The position numbers and the translations under genes are program-made. The notes under the pieces are model-generated. The model made no database searches. It was not told the DNA's origin and was given only the letters and a program-made list of their open reading frames with translations. This document shows, piece by piece, positions 29,097-37,978 of a stretch of DNA of 64,000 nucleotides. The stretch's first letter is position 1. Each line of letters begins with the position of its first letter. The DNA comes from Veillonella sp. KGMB01456. Its GTDB lineage: Bacteria; Bacillota; Negativicutes; Veillonellales; Veillonellaceae. The DNA lies in NCBI RefSeq assembly GCF_023051165.1, contig NZ_JALKIG010000009.1, positions 1-64,000 on the forward strand. The letters run 5' to 3'.

Positions 29097-29202
29097 ACGA
29101 CCTCCCATAAGTTGTGATTAAGAATAAAACTCATTGTTTCGCTTTTTTTATTGTAACATATGAGGGCGAAAATAAATACTTTTAAACTTATTTCACTACG
29201 GT

Positions 29203-30453
29203 TTATCTCTTATAACGAGTAGCTCGCCCCAATCCTATTTTAGTAATATATTGTTTTTCTATTAACGAATTAAGTAATCGAATTACTTTACCACGCTTAT
29301 ATCCTAAATGTTCAACTACTTCTGCTGTTGTTAGTTCTCTATTTTCGTTAAATGCAGATAATACAACCCTTTCATCATCAGTTAATCTTTCCCTATCAGT
29401 TACTACCGGCAACACAACCGTAATTGTGTTGTCCATAACGATAAATTGGGGTTGTATTGCTTTTCCTTTATAAGCTTCTTTAATACGACGAATACCGGTT
29501 CCCAATCTTTCAATTAAATGTAACCTATAAAATAAACTTCCCAAAATCGGGTTTCTTAAACTTGAAATATAGCCTTCTAAATATTCTTCCTTGCTCAAGC
29601 CATTAGGTAAGCCGCCCGGTGATGATATTTCAATCCGATCCTCAAACATAGCTACTCTAACATGTATATTTATATCCCAAGTACGATGTACCAATGCATT
29701 AGCCATGACCTCACGAAAAGCGGTTTCCGGAATTTTTTCTACTACTGTCCGCTCTACGCCTCTAACTTCTTCATAGCGGTAGTATAACTTATAAAACTCA
29801 ATCGCTTCTTCATATTGCTTAAAAATCGATTGTTTATCTATTGTACGGCGACTTAAAATTTGATTAATATCTACGCCAAATTTAACTATATCCGTTCCAT
29901 AAAACGGATTTTCATCAGCTACAATAGCCGCCGCATTATTGAGTTCATGTTTTTTGGTATAAAAGCCCAACGTTCTCAGTATATCCGTTGTAAACTCTTC
30001 AATATTTAATCGTTCTTTTACTAATTTTTCAAGCAAAGTAAACTTTAAGTCTTGATCCAAGGAAGGTAAATCTTCAAACTCCATGTTTTTTCCGGCTAAT
30101 ACTAATCGTTTCAATTCTACTTGATCAACTTTAACCGTAGATGTATCACTACGTCGATAGGCCGTACCATTGTATAAATATGGTTTATATTCACCTTCTT
30201 TAACTAATAATTCAATCGTTCTATTTTTTTCATTTACAATCAATTCAAAATCCGGCTTTGGTAAAATACTATCATTTATTTTGTTTTCAATAGCCAGACA
30301 ATCTCCATTTAAATCAGAGAGACCCTTAACAGTCCCATCATCGGCAATACCAAAAATAATTTTCCCATCGCCAAAATTAGCATAGGCACTAACCGTTTTC
30401 AAAAAATTATTATTAGTATTTTCTTTATATTCTAATATTTTTGACTCCTTCAT
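29203..30453 (-). CDS. AlbA_2 (Schlafen-type) DNA-binding regulator with GHKL-like and winged-helix domains
   Basis: 416 residues from the ATG at 30453 (GGGGTG upstream; the frame is open to 30507 but without RBS). N-terminal AlbA_2 domain (about 1-110; LEYKENTNNNFLKTVSAYANFGDGKIIFGIADDGTVKGL). A RecG-C/HATPase_c_4-like domain follows (about 245-370; EVMANALVHRTWDINIHVRVAMFEDRIEISSPGGLP), then a winged helix (about 360-416; TTAEVVEHLGYKRGKVIRLLNSLIEK). Such proteins are often annotated as RecG-like or putative transcriptional regulators. The gene is visibly more AT-rich than its neighbours and its promoter is covered by repeated RGAACG motifs, suggesting autoregulation and acquisition by transfer. 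Target unknown. Confidence 0.82.
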   Translation of the reverse strand: MKESKILEYKENTNNNFLKTVSAYANFGDGKIIFGIADDGTVKGLSDLNGDCLAIENKINDSILPKPDFELIVNEKNRTIELLVKEGEYKPYLYNGTAYRRSDTSTVKVDQVELKRLVLAGKNMEFEDLPSLDQDLKFTLLEKLVKERLNIEEFTTDILRTLGFYTKKHELNNAAAIVADENPFYGTDIVKFGVDINQILSRRTIDKQSIFKQYEEAIEFYKLYYRYEEVRGVERTVVEKIPETAFREVMANALVHRTWDINIHVRVAMFEDRIEISSPGGLPNGLSKEEYLEGYISSLRNPILGSLFYRLHLIERLGTGIRRIKEAYKGKAIQPQFIVMDNTITVVLPVVTDRERLTDDERVVLSAFNENRELTTAEVVEHLGYKRGKVIRLLNSLIEKQYITKIGLGRATRYKR

Positions 30454-30478
30454 ACATTCACCCCACTTTATATTCCCT

Positions 30479-30562
30479 ATTATAATGGAACGAAAAATAG
30501 AACGCAAATTTTTTCATTCCATTTTTCGTTCTATTTTAGAACGTATTTTTACATTTCGTTCC
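30479..30562 (-). promoter_or_regulatory. Promoter and repeated operator of the AlbA-type regulator
   Basis: Minus-strand TTGCGT (30502-30507) and TATAAT (30479-30484) are 17 bp apart. RGAACG in either orientation starts at 30487, 30499, 30527, 30538 and 30557, with two more in the ilvC terminator. Two 21-bp segments centred near 30494 and 30528 are inverted copies differing at few positions. This reads as an operator array for autoregulation. Confidence 0.6.
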
Positions 30563-30582
30563 ATCTTGCGTTTCATTTTTGA

Positions 30583-30631
30583 AACAAAAAAGCAATTTGC
30601 GTTCCAAACGAAATGGAACGCAAATTGCTTT
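30583..30631 (-). terminator. Terminator of the ilv operon, built from the same RGAACG motif
   Basis: A perfect 18-bp stem (30589-30606 with 30614-30631, 7-nt loop) followed by TTTTTTG on the minus strand, 45 bp past the ilvC stop. The stem contains GGAACGCAAATT, also present in variant form in the adjacent regulator promoter. Confidence 0.9.
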
Positions 30632-30675
30632 CATAGGATTTTATATGCTCTAAAGGAGTATTAAATTCTTAATTC

Positions 30676-31686
30676 TTATTTTTTAATCCAGCTCATCAAG
30701 CCGCGAAGTTCGGCGCCCACTTTTTCAGATTCATGATTAGCCGCTTTTTCACGACGAGCATACAATTTCTTGAAGCCGTCATTATAATCGGCCAAGAATT
30801 CATCGGCAAACGCACCGGATTGAATATCTTTCAAGATTTCTTCCATCTTTTTACGTGTTTCAGCGGTGATTAATTTGGTACCGGTTGCATAGTCACCGTA
30901 TTCGGCGGTGTTGGAAATGGAATTACGCATAGTATGGAAACCACCTTCGTAGATGAGGTCTACGATAAGTTTCATTTCGTGAACGCATTCAAAATAAGCG
31001 TTAACCGGATGGTAACCAGCTTTCGTCAAGGTTTCAAAACCGGCTTGCATCAATTCGCAGATACCGCCGCAAAGAACGGCTTGTTCACCGAACAAATCGG
31101 TTTCTGTTTCTTCGCGGAAGGTTGTGCCCAAGATGCCCGCACGACCGGCGCCGATACCGGCCGCCCACGCCAAAGCCAATTCTTTAGTATCACCGGACGG
31201 ATCTTTTTCTACCGCATAAAGGCTCGGTACACCGCTGCCTTCTTGGAAGGTACGACGAACGAGATGGCCCGGTCCTTTAGGGGCTACCATAAATACATTC
31301 ACATCAGCCGGTGGTACGATTTTTTTGAAATGAACGTTAAAACCGTGAGCAAAGCCGAGATAGGCACCTTTTTTAAGATTCGGTTCTACGTCTTTTTTAT
31401 AGGTTTCCGCCTGCAATTCATCAGGAATAAGCACCATAACTACGTCAGCGTCTTTTACCGCATCAGCCGTCACTTTAACCGGTAACCCGTCTTTTTCGGC
31501 TACTTGCCAAGATTTAGAGCCTTCACGAAGGCCTACGGTAACATCCATGCCGTTTTCTTTTAAATTAAGCGCATGGGCATGCCCTTGTGAACCGTAACCA
31601 AGTACGGTGATTTTTTTACCTTTTAATGCGTCCAAATTGCAATCTGCATCATAATAAACTGTTGCTCCATAGATTGTTCCTGCCAT
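30676..31686 (-). CDS. ilvC: Ketol-acid reductoisomerase
   Basis: 336 residues, class I (short) form. NAD(P)H-binding fold with [19 protein letters not shown] (about 29-47), the loop GLREGSKSW, metal and substrate residues in [24 protein letters not shown] (about 193-216) and [16 protein letters not shown]. It converts acetolactate or acetohydroxybutyrate to the dihydroxy acid in valine and isoleucine synthesis. Last gene of the ilv operon; RBS within GAGAGAGAGG, followed by a strong terminator. Confidence 0.97.
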   Translation of the reverse strand: MAGTIYGATVYYDADCNLDALKGKKITVLGYGSQGHAHALNLKENGMDVTVGLREGSKSWQVAEKDGLPVKVTADAVKDADVVMVLIPDELQAETYKKDVEPNLKKGAYLGFAHGFNVHFKKIVPPADVNVFMVAPKGPGHLVRRTFQEGSGVPSLYAVEKDPSGDTKELALAWAAGIGAGRAGILGTTFREETETDLFGEQAVLCGGICELMQAGFETLTKAGYHPVNAYFECVHEMKLIVDLIYEGGFHTMRNSISNTAEYGDYATGTKLITAETRKKMEEILKDIQSGAFADEFLADYNDGFKKLYARREKAANHESEKVGAELRGLMSWIKK

Positions 31687-31734
31687 AATTGTTCCTCTCT
31701 CTCTGCCAGCTTCCCGGCTAACCTAATCTATCGC

Positions 31735-32223
31735 TTATAATCGTTCGCCCCGGCTCATTGCCGTCACGCCCGTTTTAGCCATTTCAAGCACCCCGTAGGG
31801 TTTCATAATATCAATAAAGCCGCGTAGTTTTTCTTCATCCCCCGTCAGTTCAATGATGAGCGATGTTGGTGCCACATCGAGCACATTGCCGCGATAAATA
31901 TTGGCAATCTGCACGATTTGTGAGCGGGTCTGGTCGTCAGCCTTTACTTTAATCAGCATCAGCTCACGTCGTACCACATCGGTCTTGGGGAATACTTTCA
32001 CTTTAACTACGTCGATAATTTTATAAATCTGTTTTTGGATTTGATCCAGTGTATCCGAATCGGCATCCACCGTAAGGGTCATACGGGCATAGCCCGGTTG
32101 AACCGTCACGCCGGAGGTCATTTTTTTCACGGAATAGCCGCGCCGGTTAAAAAGCGCCAGCACGCGAGCGCCGATGCCGGATGTGTTTTTAGTTATCACC
32201 AGAATTTGATGCTCATTCGACAT
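31735..32223 (-). CDS. ilvN: Acetolactate synthase small (regulatory) subunit
   Basis: 162 residues with an N-terminal ACT domain (ILVITKNTSGIGARVLALFNRRGYSVKKM) and the C-terminal ALS_ss domain. It confers valine feedback on the large subunit. Its start overlaps the ilvB stop by 11 bases, so the two subunits are made together. Confidence 0.95.
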   Translation of the reverse strand: MSNEHQILVITKNTSGIGARVLALFNRRGYSVKKMTSGVTVQPGYARMTLTVDADSDTLDQIQKQIYKIIDVVKVKVFPKTDVVRRELMLIKVKADDQTRSQIVQIANIYRGNVLDVAPTSLIIELTGDEEKLRGFIDIMKPYGVLEMAKTGVTAMSRGERL

Positions 32224-33955
32224 CGTCAGCCACCCCTTCCTTACCGCGCATATCCGCTACCGTCATACCGGCCGGAATCATAGGATACACATTTTCTTCG
32301 CGCGCTACGACACATTCGATGAGCACGCCATCGTCCGCATCAAGCGCTGCTTTTAACTTTGATTTTAAATCTGTTTCCCCTTCGATTTTCACACTGCGTA
32401 CGCCATACGCCGCCGCCAATGTTTGAAAATCCGGATTACAGGATAAGTCTACATAGGAATAACGCTTATCGTTAAAAAGCTCTTGCCACTGCCGTACCAT
32501 GCCCAAGTAGGAATTATTAAGGAGTACGATTTTCACCGGCAATTTATACTGATTAATGATCATTAATTCATGAGCCGTCATCTGAAAACCACCATCGCCT
32601 GCCACAAGGACTACTTTGCTCTTTGGCATCCCCACTTGCGCCCCGATGGCGGCCGGTAAGCCAAACCCCATCGTACCGGCGCCGCCAGATGTAACGATGC
32701 TGTTCGGTTTCCGATAGGTAAAATACTGAGCTGCCCACATTTGATGTTGCCCTACATCGGTGACGATAACCGCATCACCTTGAAGCAATTCATTAAGTGT
32801 TTTTAACACTTGCTGCGGTGGCAAAGTACCGTCAGGTTGCTTGTTATAACGCAACGCATATTGTTTTTGCCAAGCCTTAATCTGTGTGAGCCAAGCCTCA
32901 TGGGCGGCCACCTTAGCCTCGTCTTCGCCGATCTTCAGCTCCTTATTCAACGCCTGTAAAACCTGCTTTACATCACCTACAATCGGCACATCCACCTTAC
33001 GGTTTTTCTCAATTTCCGCCGGATCGATGTCGATGTGAATAATGGTAGCGTTTTTACAAAACGCTTCCGGATTACCGGCGATACGGTCATCGAAGCGAAT
33101 CCCTGCGGCCAATACTACATCAGCTTCATCAGTAGCGAAGTTTGCAGCTGCCGTTCCGTGCATGCCGAGCATCCCCAAGAATAACTCATGGTTCCCCGGA
33201 AATGATCCCAAACCAAGCAATGTATTTGTCACCGGAATTTGGGCTTTTGCAGCCAGTTCAAAAAGTTCCGCCGAAGCACGGCCTTTTAAGACACCGGCGC
33301 CGGCAATAATCAACGGGCGTTTCGCATTTTTCAAGACCTTGGCCGCTTTTTTTATCTGCTTAGGATGACCTTTATAATTCGGTTCATAGCCTTCGAGAGC
33401 GAAGGGCTCTTCATAAAGCTTATCGAATTCATCCCGCGTAATCTCTTTTAGCTGAACATCTTTCGGAATATCTACGAGCACCGGCCCCGGCCGCCCCGTC
33501 GTTGCTATATAATAGGCTTCGCGCAAGATGCGAGGCAAATCGTAAATTGATTTTACGAGGTAATTATTTTTCGTAATCGGCATCGTAATCCCCACAATGT
33601 CGGACTCTTGGAACGCATCTTTACCGAGTAAAGCACAACCGACCTGGCCTGTAATAGCCAGCACCGGCACGGAATCCATATGTGCCGTCATGAGCCCGGT
33701 CACTAAATTAGTCGCCCCCGGTCCCGATGTCGCGAGGCACACACCGCATTTACCGGTAGCTCTGGCGTAACCATCGGCCTCATGTGCCGCCCCTTGTTCG
33801 TGGCGGGCAAAATAATGGTTCAGCTTCGGGTATTTATAGATCTCATCGTAAATCGGGATAACGGCACCGCCGGGATACCCGAAAAAATCGGTCACTCCCA
33901 TGCGATGAAGCGTTTCCAATACGATGCGCGCCCCGTTTATCATGGCGTCCCCCAT
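32213..33955 (-). CDS. ilvB: Acetolactate synthase large (catalytic) subunit
   Basis: 580 residues. ThDP-dependent: catalytic Glu in YFARHEQGAAHEADGYAR (about 55), and the ThDP/Mg motif GDGGFQMTAHELMIINQYKLPVKIVLLNN. Condenses pyruvate with pyruvate or 2-oxobutyrate. The start is uncertain between 33955 (GAGAGAGG about 10 bases upstream) and 33943, where the family's usual N-terminus begins (MINGARIVLETL). Its upstream leader contains several GAGA hairpin loops like those upstream of ilvA. Confidence 0.96.
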   Translation of the reverse strand: MGDAMINGARIVLETLHRMGVTDFFGYPGGAVIPIYDEIYKYPKLNHYFARHEQGAAHEADGYARATGKCGVCLATSGPGATNLVTGLMTAHMDSVPVLAITGQVGCALLGKDAFQESDIVGITMPITKNNYLVKSIYDLPRILREAYYIATTGRPGPVLVDIPKDVQLKEITRDEFDKLYEEPFALEGYEPNYKGHPKQIKKAAKVLKNAKRPLIIAGAGVLKGRASAELFELAAKAQIPVTNTLLGLGSFPGNHELFLGMLGMHGTAAANFATDEADVVLAAGIRFDDRIAGNPEAFCKNATIIHIDIDPAEIEKNRKVDVPIVGDVKQVLQALNKELKIGEDEAKVAAHEAWLTQIKAWQKQYALRYNKQPDGTLPPQQVLKTLNELLQGDAVIVTDVGQHQMWAAQYFTYRKPNSIVTSGGAGTMGFGLPAAIGAQVGMPKSKVVLVAGDGGFQMTAHELMIINQYKLPVKIVLLNNSYLGMVRQWQELFNDKRYSYVDLSCNPDFQTLAAAYGVRSVKIEGETDLKSKLKAALDADDGVLIECVVAREENVYPMIPAGMTVADMRGKEGVADDVE

Positions 33956-34187
33956 TCGCTCACATCCTCTCTCTGTTTTCTCAAAACAGTACTTTTTCTT
34001 TTAGATTTCTAAAAAATTTCTCTCAATTTTTTCTCATCGTTTGCTTGTCTTTGCAAGCCATCACTTCGAACGTTTTCTCAGATTTTATTTAATACTGTAT
34101 AATTCTTTTTTGATTTACTGCAACCTATTTTAATTGTTTCGTATAACTAATTTTTCATAACTGATTCTTTAAAAATAATTAAATCTG
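33956..34187 (-). promoter_or_regulatory. GAGA-rich leader between ilvA and ilvB
   Basis: 232 bp with no gene. On the minus strand several hairpins present GAGA or GAG in the loop: CTGTTTTGAGAAAACAG, and AAAAATTGAGAGAAATTTTT. No good T-run follows, so these are not simple terminators. Confidence 0.4.
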
Positions 34188-35411
34188 TTAACGTTCGTTT
34201 ATTTCGCTCGTATTAATACGGCGAATTGTGTAGCCCTGTTTAGCAAACTCTTCGGTAATGCGGCGAATATGTTCTTCACCGTTAGTTTCTACCGTTACTT
34301 GTAATTCTACTTCGTGGAAACGATCCAAGTTTTTGAACTGATTATGTTCCAATTTAATAACATTGGCATTTTGACCGGCCAGGATTTCCGATACCGCTAC
34401 CAGTTGGCCCGGTTTATCCGGTAAGTTTACGGAAAAGGTAAAAATACGGCCCCGCAATACCAAACCTTTATTAATCATGGAAGCGATAGTCAATACATCG
34501 ATGTTCCCGCCGCTTAATATAGATACTACCTTTTTGCCTTTTTCTTTCAGTTTCTTTAACCCCGCAACGGATAAAAGTCCTGCATTTTCACCGACAATTT
34601 TATGTTTTTCCGCAAGCAACAAGAAGGCTTCCATCAATTCGTAATCGGATACGGTGACGATTTCATCGACATACTCTTTAATATACTTCAAGGTCACATC
34701 GCCGATTTGCTTAACCGCCGCCCCATCAGCAATCGTACTGACACTGTCAAGCACCACCGCTTTATCGGCTTTTAATGCAGCTACCGCACTGGCCGCACCT
34801 TCCGGTTCGACACCGACTACTTTAATGGACGGATTTTTTAATTTGGCCGCTGCCGCTACGCCTGCAACTAAGCCGCCGCCACCGATTGGCACAAGCAAGA
34901 TATCTGCATCCGGCAATTCTTCAAGCACTTCCAAAGCAATTGTCCCCTGACCTTCGATGACGTCTTCATCATTGAAAGGATGTACAAACACATAGCCGTT
35001 TTCCTCTTGCAAGCGAACCGCTTCGGCATAGGCTTCATCATATACTTCCCCGGCCAGCACAACTTCGGCACCATATTGGCGAGTTGCTTCAATCTTGATG
35101 AGCGGGCTTGGCTTCGGCATTACGATAACTGCTTTAGTCCCCAATCGTTGAGCCCCGAGCGCCACGCCTTGTGCGTGATTGCCGGCGGAGGAAGCAATAA
35201 CGCCACGCGCTTTTTCATCCTTCGTAAGCTTAGCAATCTTGTTGTACGCCCCTCTTAATTTGAAGGAGCCGGTCCGTTGTAAATTCTCCGGTTTAATATA
35301 CACATCATTGCCCGATTCATCTGAAAATACCGTGCTGTGTATTAGCTTTGTTTTGACCGTTACCGTCTGCAAACGCTCTCTTACTTCTATAAAATCATAC
35401 AGTGTTAACAT
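34188..35411 (-). CDS. ilvA: Threonine dehydratase with ACT domain
   Basis: 407 residues from the ATG at 35411 (AAGGA 8 bases upstream); an ATG three codons earlier (35420) cannot be excluded. The PLP Lys sits in GSFKLRGAYNKIAK (about 50), and the phosphate loop is PIGGGGLVAG. One C-terminal ACT domain (about 325-405) rather than the paired regulatory domain of the large biosynthetic enzyme. It makes 2-oxobutyrate for isoleucine; membership of the ilv operon supports a biosynthetic role. Confidence 0.94.
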   Translation of the reverse strand: MLTLYDFIEVRERLQTVTVKTKLIHSTVFSDESGNDVYIKPENLQRTGSFKLRGAYNKIAKLTKDEKARGVIASSAGNHAQGVALGAQRLGTKAVIVMPKPSPLIKIEATRQYGAEVVLAGEVYDEAYAEAVRLQEENGYVFVHPFNDEDVIEGQGTIALEVLEELPDADILLVPIGGGGLVAGVAAAAKLKNPSIKVVGVEPEGAASAVAALKADKAVVLDSVSTIADGAAVKQIGDVTLKYIKEYVDEIVTVSDYELMEAFLLLAEKHKIVGENAGLLSVAGLKKLKEKGKKVVSILSGGNIDVLTIASMINKGLVLRGRIFTFSVNLPDKPGQLVAVSEILAGQNANVIKLEHNQFKNLDRFHEVELQVTVETNGEEHIRRITEEFAKQGYTIRRINTSEINER

Positions 35412-35661
35412 CCTACCCATCCTTTTTGCTCAATTCTCTCTATATTAAGGTTTCTCACGCCTCATTTAATGTTCTCTCTCGATTTTTCTCGCTATGGCTA
35501 AGGTTTCTCAGGTCTTAGTCAAAACTCTCTCAATTTCTCTATATAAAAGGTTTCTCACACCTTATAAAATGTTCTCTCTCTTCTTTTCTCTGAATCGGCC
35601 AGGTCTCTCAGGTCTTGCCGATTAACGCGCCTTTTTAGTAGCTTCCCCGGTTATTAAACGC
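35412..35661 (-). repeat. Tandem 100-bp leader repeat between ilvD and ilvA
   Basis: Two degenerate copies, starting at 35431 and 35531 (period 100 bp), align over nearly their full length. As RNA each copy contains GAGAGAGAACATT, GUGAGAAACC and CUGAGAAACC or CUGAGAGACC, with hairpins that place GAGA in the loop. GAGA occurs about a dozen times in the 250-nt gap. A shorter relative, GAGAACATTTAGCC, occurs upstream of ilvD at about 37500-37520. No coding frame. Confidence 0.75.
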
Positions 35662-37320
35662 TTAATATTTTTCAATAGCTCCTTCGGCTGCCGACGATAC
35701 GAATGTAGCATATTTTTTCAAGTAACCCGTAGCACCGGAATCATGAGGCTTTAGATTGGCTCTTCGTTTTGCCATTTCTTCTTCCGTCAAACGCACCGAC
35801 AAGCTGCGGTTTGGAATATCGATGTCAATCACATCGCCCTCCTGCACCAGTGCCAACGGCCCCCCGGCCGCCGCTTCCGGTGAAATATGACCGATGGAAG
35901 CGCCTCGGGTAGCGCCCGAGAAGCGTCCGTCCGTAATAAGTGCCACATCCTTACCAAGGCCCATGCCGGTAATCGTGGATGTTGGGGTCAACATTTCCGG
36001 CATCCCCGGTCCACCTTTCGGTCCGGCGTAGCGAATAACCACCACATCGCCTTTCTTAATTTGATTCGATGTAATGGCTTCGCAAGCCGCTTCTTCCGAA
36101 TCAAATACCCTGGCCGGACCACTGTGTACCAACATTTCCGGATCCACCGCACCGGCTTTAACGACCGAACCGTCCGGCGCCAAATTACCTTTCAGAACGG
36201 CGATACCACCGGTTTCATACACCGGATTGGACCACGGATGAACTACATCTTCATCCAGCACTTTAGCTACTTTAGCAAGTTCCCCTTGCGTAACCAAAGT
36301 TACGGATTTGGCATCTTCGTGTAACTTGCCCGCTTCCTGTAAACGATGAAGTACGGCAGGAATGCCGCCCGCTGCATACAAGTCTTCAATGAAGTACGAA
36401 CCGGATGGTGATAATTTTGCCAGCTGCGGTGTAACTTCAGCGAGTCGGTTAAAATCATCCAAGCTTAGTTTTACACCCGCCTCATGGGCTACTGCCGGTA
36501 AATGTAAGGCCGTGTTCGTCGAACCGCCAAGCACCATGTCGACGGCTACGGCGTTTTCAAAAGCATCTTTGGTAAGTACATCCCGTGGTCTTAAATCCGC
36601 TTTCAAAACCTCCATCACTTGAAGTCCTGCCCGCTTAGCCAATCTTAGTCGTTCCGAGTATACCGCCGGTATCGTACCGTTCCCCGGAAGAGCCATGCCC
36701 AAAGCTTCGGTGAGGCAGTTCATGGTGTTCGCCGTGTACATCCCGGAGCAGGAGCCGCAAGTCGGACAAGCTGTATCTTCGAGCTGTGCTAATTCCGCCT
36801 CGCTCATGAGCCCCGCTTCTACCTTGCCTACCGCTTCGAATACATCGCTGAGGCCTACCCGTTTGCCTTGATGTCGCCCGGCGAGCATCGCTCCGCCGCT
36901 GACGAAAACACTTGGCAGATTCAATCTGGCTGCCGCCATCAACATGCCCGGTACGATCTTGTCGCAGTTCGGAATGAACACGAGCCCGTCAAACGGTGTA
37001 GCCATGGCCGTCGCTTCAATCGAGTCGGCTACAATCTGCCGTGTCACCAGCGAGTACTTCATGCCGATGTGATTCATGGCCGTGCCATCGCAAATCCCGA
37101 TAGTGTTGAATTCCATGGGAATACCACCGGCTTCACGAATCCCGTCTTTCACAGCCTGCACCAAATTACGTAAGTGCATATGGCCCGGGATGATTTCATT
37201 GAACGAATTGGCGATACCGATGACCGGTTTGCCGATTTCTTCATTCACAAAACCCAACGCTTTTAGTAACGACCGATGTGGTGCTCTTGCCACCCCTTTT
37301 GAAAAATTATCACTTCGCAT
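35662..37320 (-). CDS. ilvD: Dihydroxy-acid dehydratase
   Basis: 552 residues from the ATG at 37320 (AAAGGAG 8 bases upstream; N-terminus [23 protein letters not shown] matches the family). Fe-S cluster Cys in [13 protein letters not shown] (about 118) and [22 protein letters not shown] (about 188-205), and [20 protein letters not shown] near the C-terminus. Dehydrates dihydroxy acids in valine and isoleucine synthesis. First structural gene of the operon, behind an attenuator. Confidence 0.96.
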   Translation of the reverse strand: MRSDNFSKGVARAPHRSLLKALGFVNEEIGKPVIGIANSFNEIIPGHMHLRNLVQAVKDGIREAGGIPMEFNTIGICDGTAMNHIGMKYSLVTRQIVADSIEATAMATPFDGLVFIPNCDKIVPGMLMAAARLNLPSVFVSGGAMLAGRHQGKRVGLSDVFEAVGKVEAGLMSEAELAQLEDTACPTCGSCSGMYTANTMNCLTEALGMALPGNGTIPAVYSERLRLAKRAGLQVMEVLKADLRPRDVLTKDAFENAVAVDMVLGGSTNTALHLPAVAHEAGVKLSLDDFNRLAEVTPQLAKLSPSGSYFIEDLYAAGGIPAVLHRLQEAGKLHEDAKSVTLVTQGELAKVAKVLDEDVVHPWSNPVYETGGIAVLKGNLAPDGSVVKAGAVDPEMLVHSGPARVFDSEEAACEAITSNQIKKGDVVVIRYAGPKGGPGMPEMLTPTSTITGMGLGKDVALITDGRFSGATRGASIGHISPEAAAGGPLALVQEGDVIDIDIPNRSLSVRLTEEEMAKRRANLKPHDSGATGYLKKYATFVSSAAEGAIEKY

Positions 37321-37468
37321 GTTTCTCGCTCCTTTTCCTAATCGAATAACTTGCAAGGCCTTCGCCTGTAGTTTAAGCTCTTGGTACTTAATAAAAATTA
37401 ACGATGTCACTTCATAATTGCCATTCAATCTTTGGCATCTTCTTGAAATATCGTGTTAGTAATAAAAA

Positions 37469-37496
37469 AAGACGATTCCGAAGAATCGTCTTAAAA
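37469..37496 (-). terminator. Attenuator terminator of the ilv operon
   Basis: On the minus strand AAGACGATTC-TTCG-GAATCGTCTT: a perfect 10-bp stem closed by a C(UUCG)G tetraloop and followed by seven T, about 150 bp before ilvD and just after the leader peptide. Its 5' arm (with the preceding TTTT) is perfectly complementary over 12 nt to 37626-37637 inside the leader peptide gene. Confidence 0.88.
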
Positions 37497-37571
37497 ATAT
37501 CCGGCTAAATGTTCTCTTGTCTCTCACAAATATACGAAATACAGTATACGGTTTATGGCCCAAGCTCTTTA

Positions 37572-37724
37572 TTAGCTTGCCTTCCCTTGCATCAAGGGGA
37601 GCTCAGGGCCATGATTTGTGGAAACTTTTAAGACGATGTCTGTTAAGTTTTGTTCACGGCTAATGACGATAATAATGTCAATAATAATGAGCAAGCTAAT
37701 AATGAGCACGACTAAACCTAACAT
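37572..37724 (-). CDS. ilv operon leader peptide
   Basis: 50 residues from the ATG at 37724, with AAAGGAGG directly upstream (3-base spacing). The first 21 residues contain nine Ile, five Leu and three Val (LIISLLIIIDIIIVI), as in the ilv leader peptides of enterobacteria. The codons for residues 30-33 (Ile-Val-Leu-Lys, ATCGTCTTAAAA) can pair with the 5' arm of the downstream terminator. Together these are the elements of ribosome-mediated attenuation by branched-chain aminoacyl-tRNA. A longer in-frame opening to 37832 lacks an RBS. The alternative, a small membrane peptide, is less likely given the context. Confidence 0.82.
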   Translation of the reverse strand: MLGLVVLIISLLIIIDIIIVISREQNLTDIVLKVSTNHGPELPLMQGKAS

Positions 37725-37920
37725 AACATTGTCCTCCTTTCCACAGTATTTTATGTGCCTTGGCACGTAACTTAAATCGATATCTGAAAATCCCAACGAC
37801 CAACTGTCCACTGACCTTGTATCGTTGTTCATTATATTAGCACTTCATTTTTAAAATTGCAAGTACTAATTTTCAATTTTTTTAAAATAATAGACAAAAA
37901 TCCATATCTAATAAACAACA

Positions 37921-37960
37921 CAAAAATGCGCCACGAGCATACATACTCATGGCGCACCAT
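37921..37960 (-). terminator. Terminator of the APC permease gene
   Basis: TGCGCCA-GAG pairs with CTC-TGGCGCA (one mismatch), followed by TTTTTG on the minus strand. Confidence 0.85.
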
Positions 37961-37978
37961 AACTAAGCTTTTATTAAA

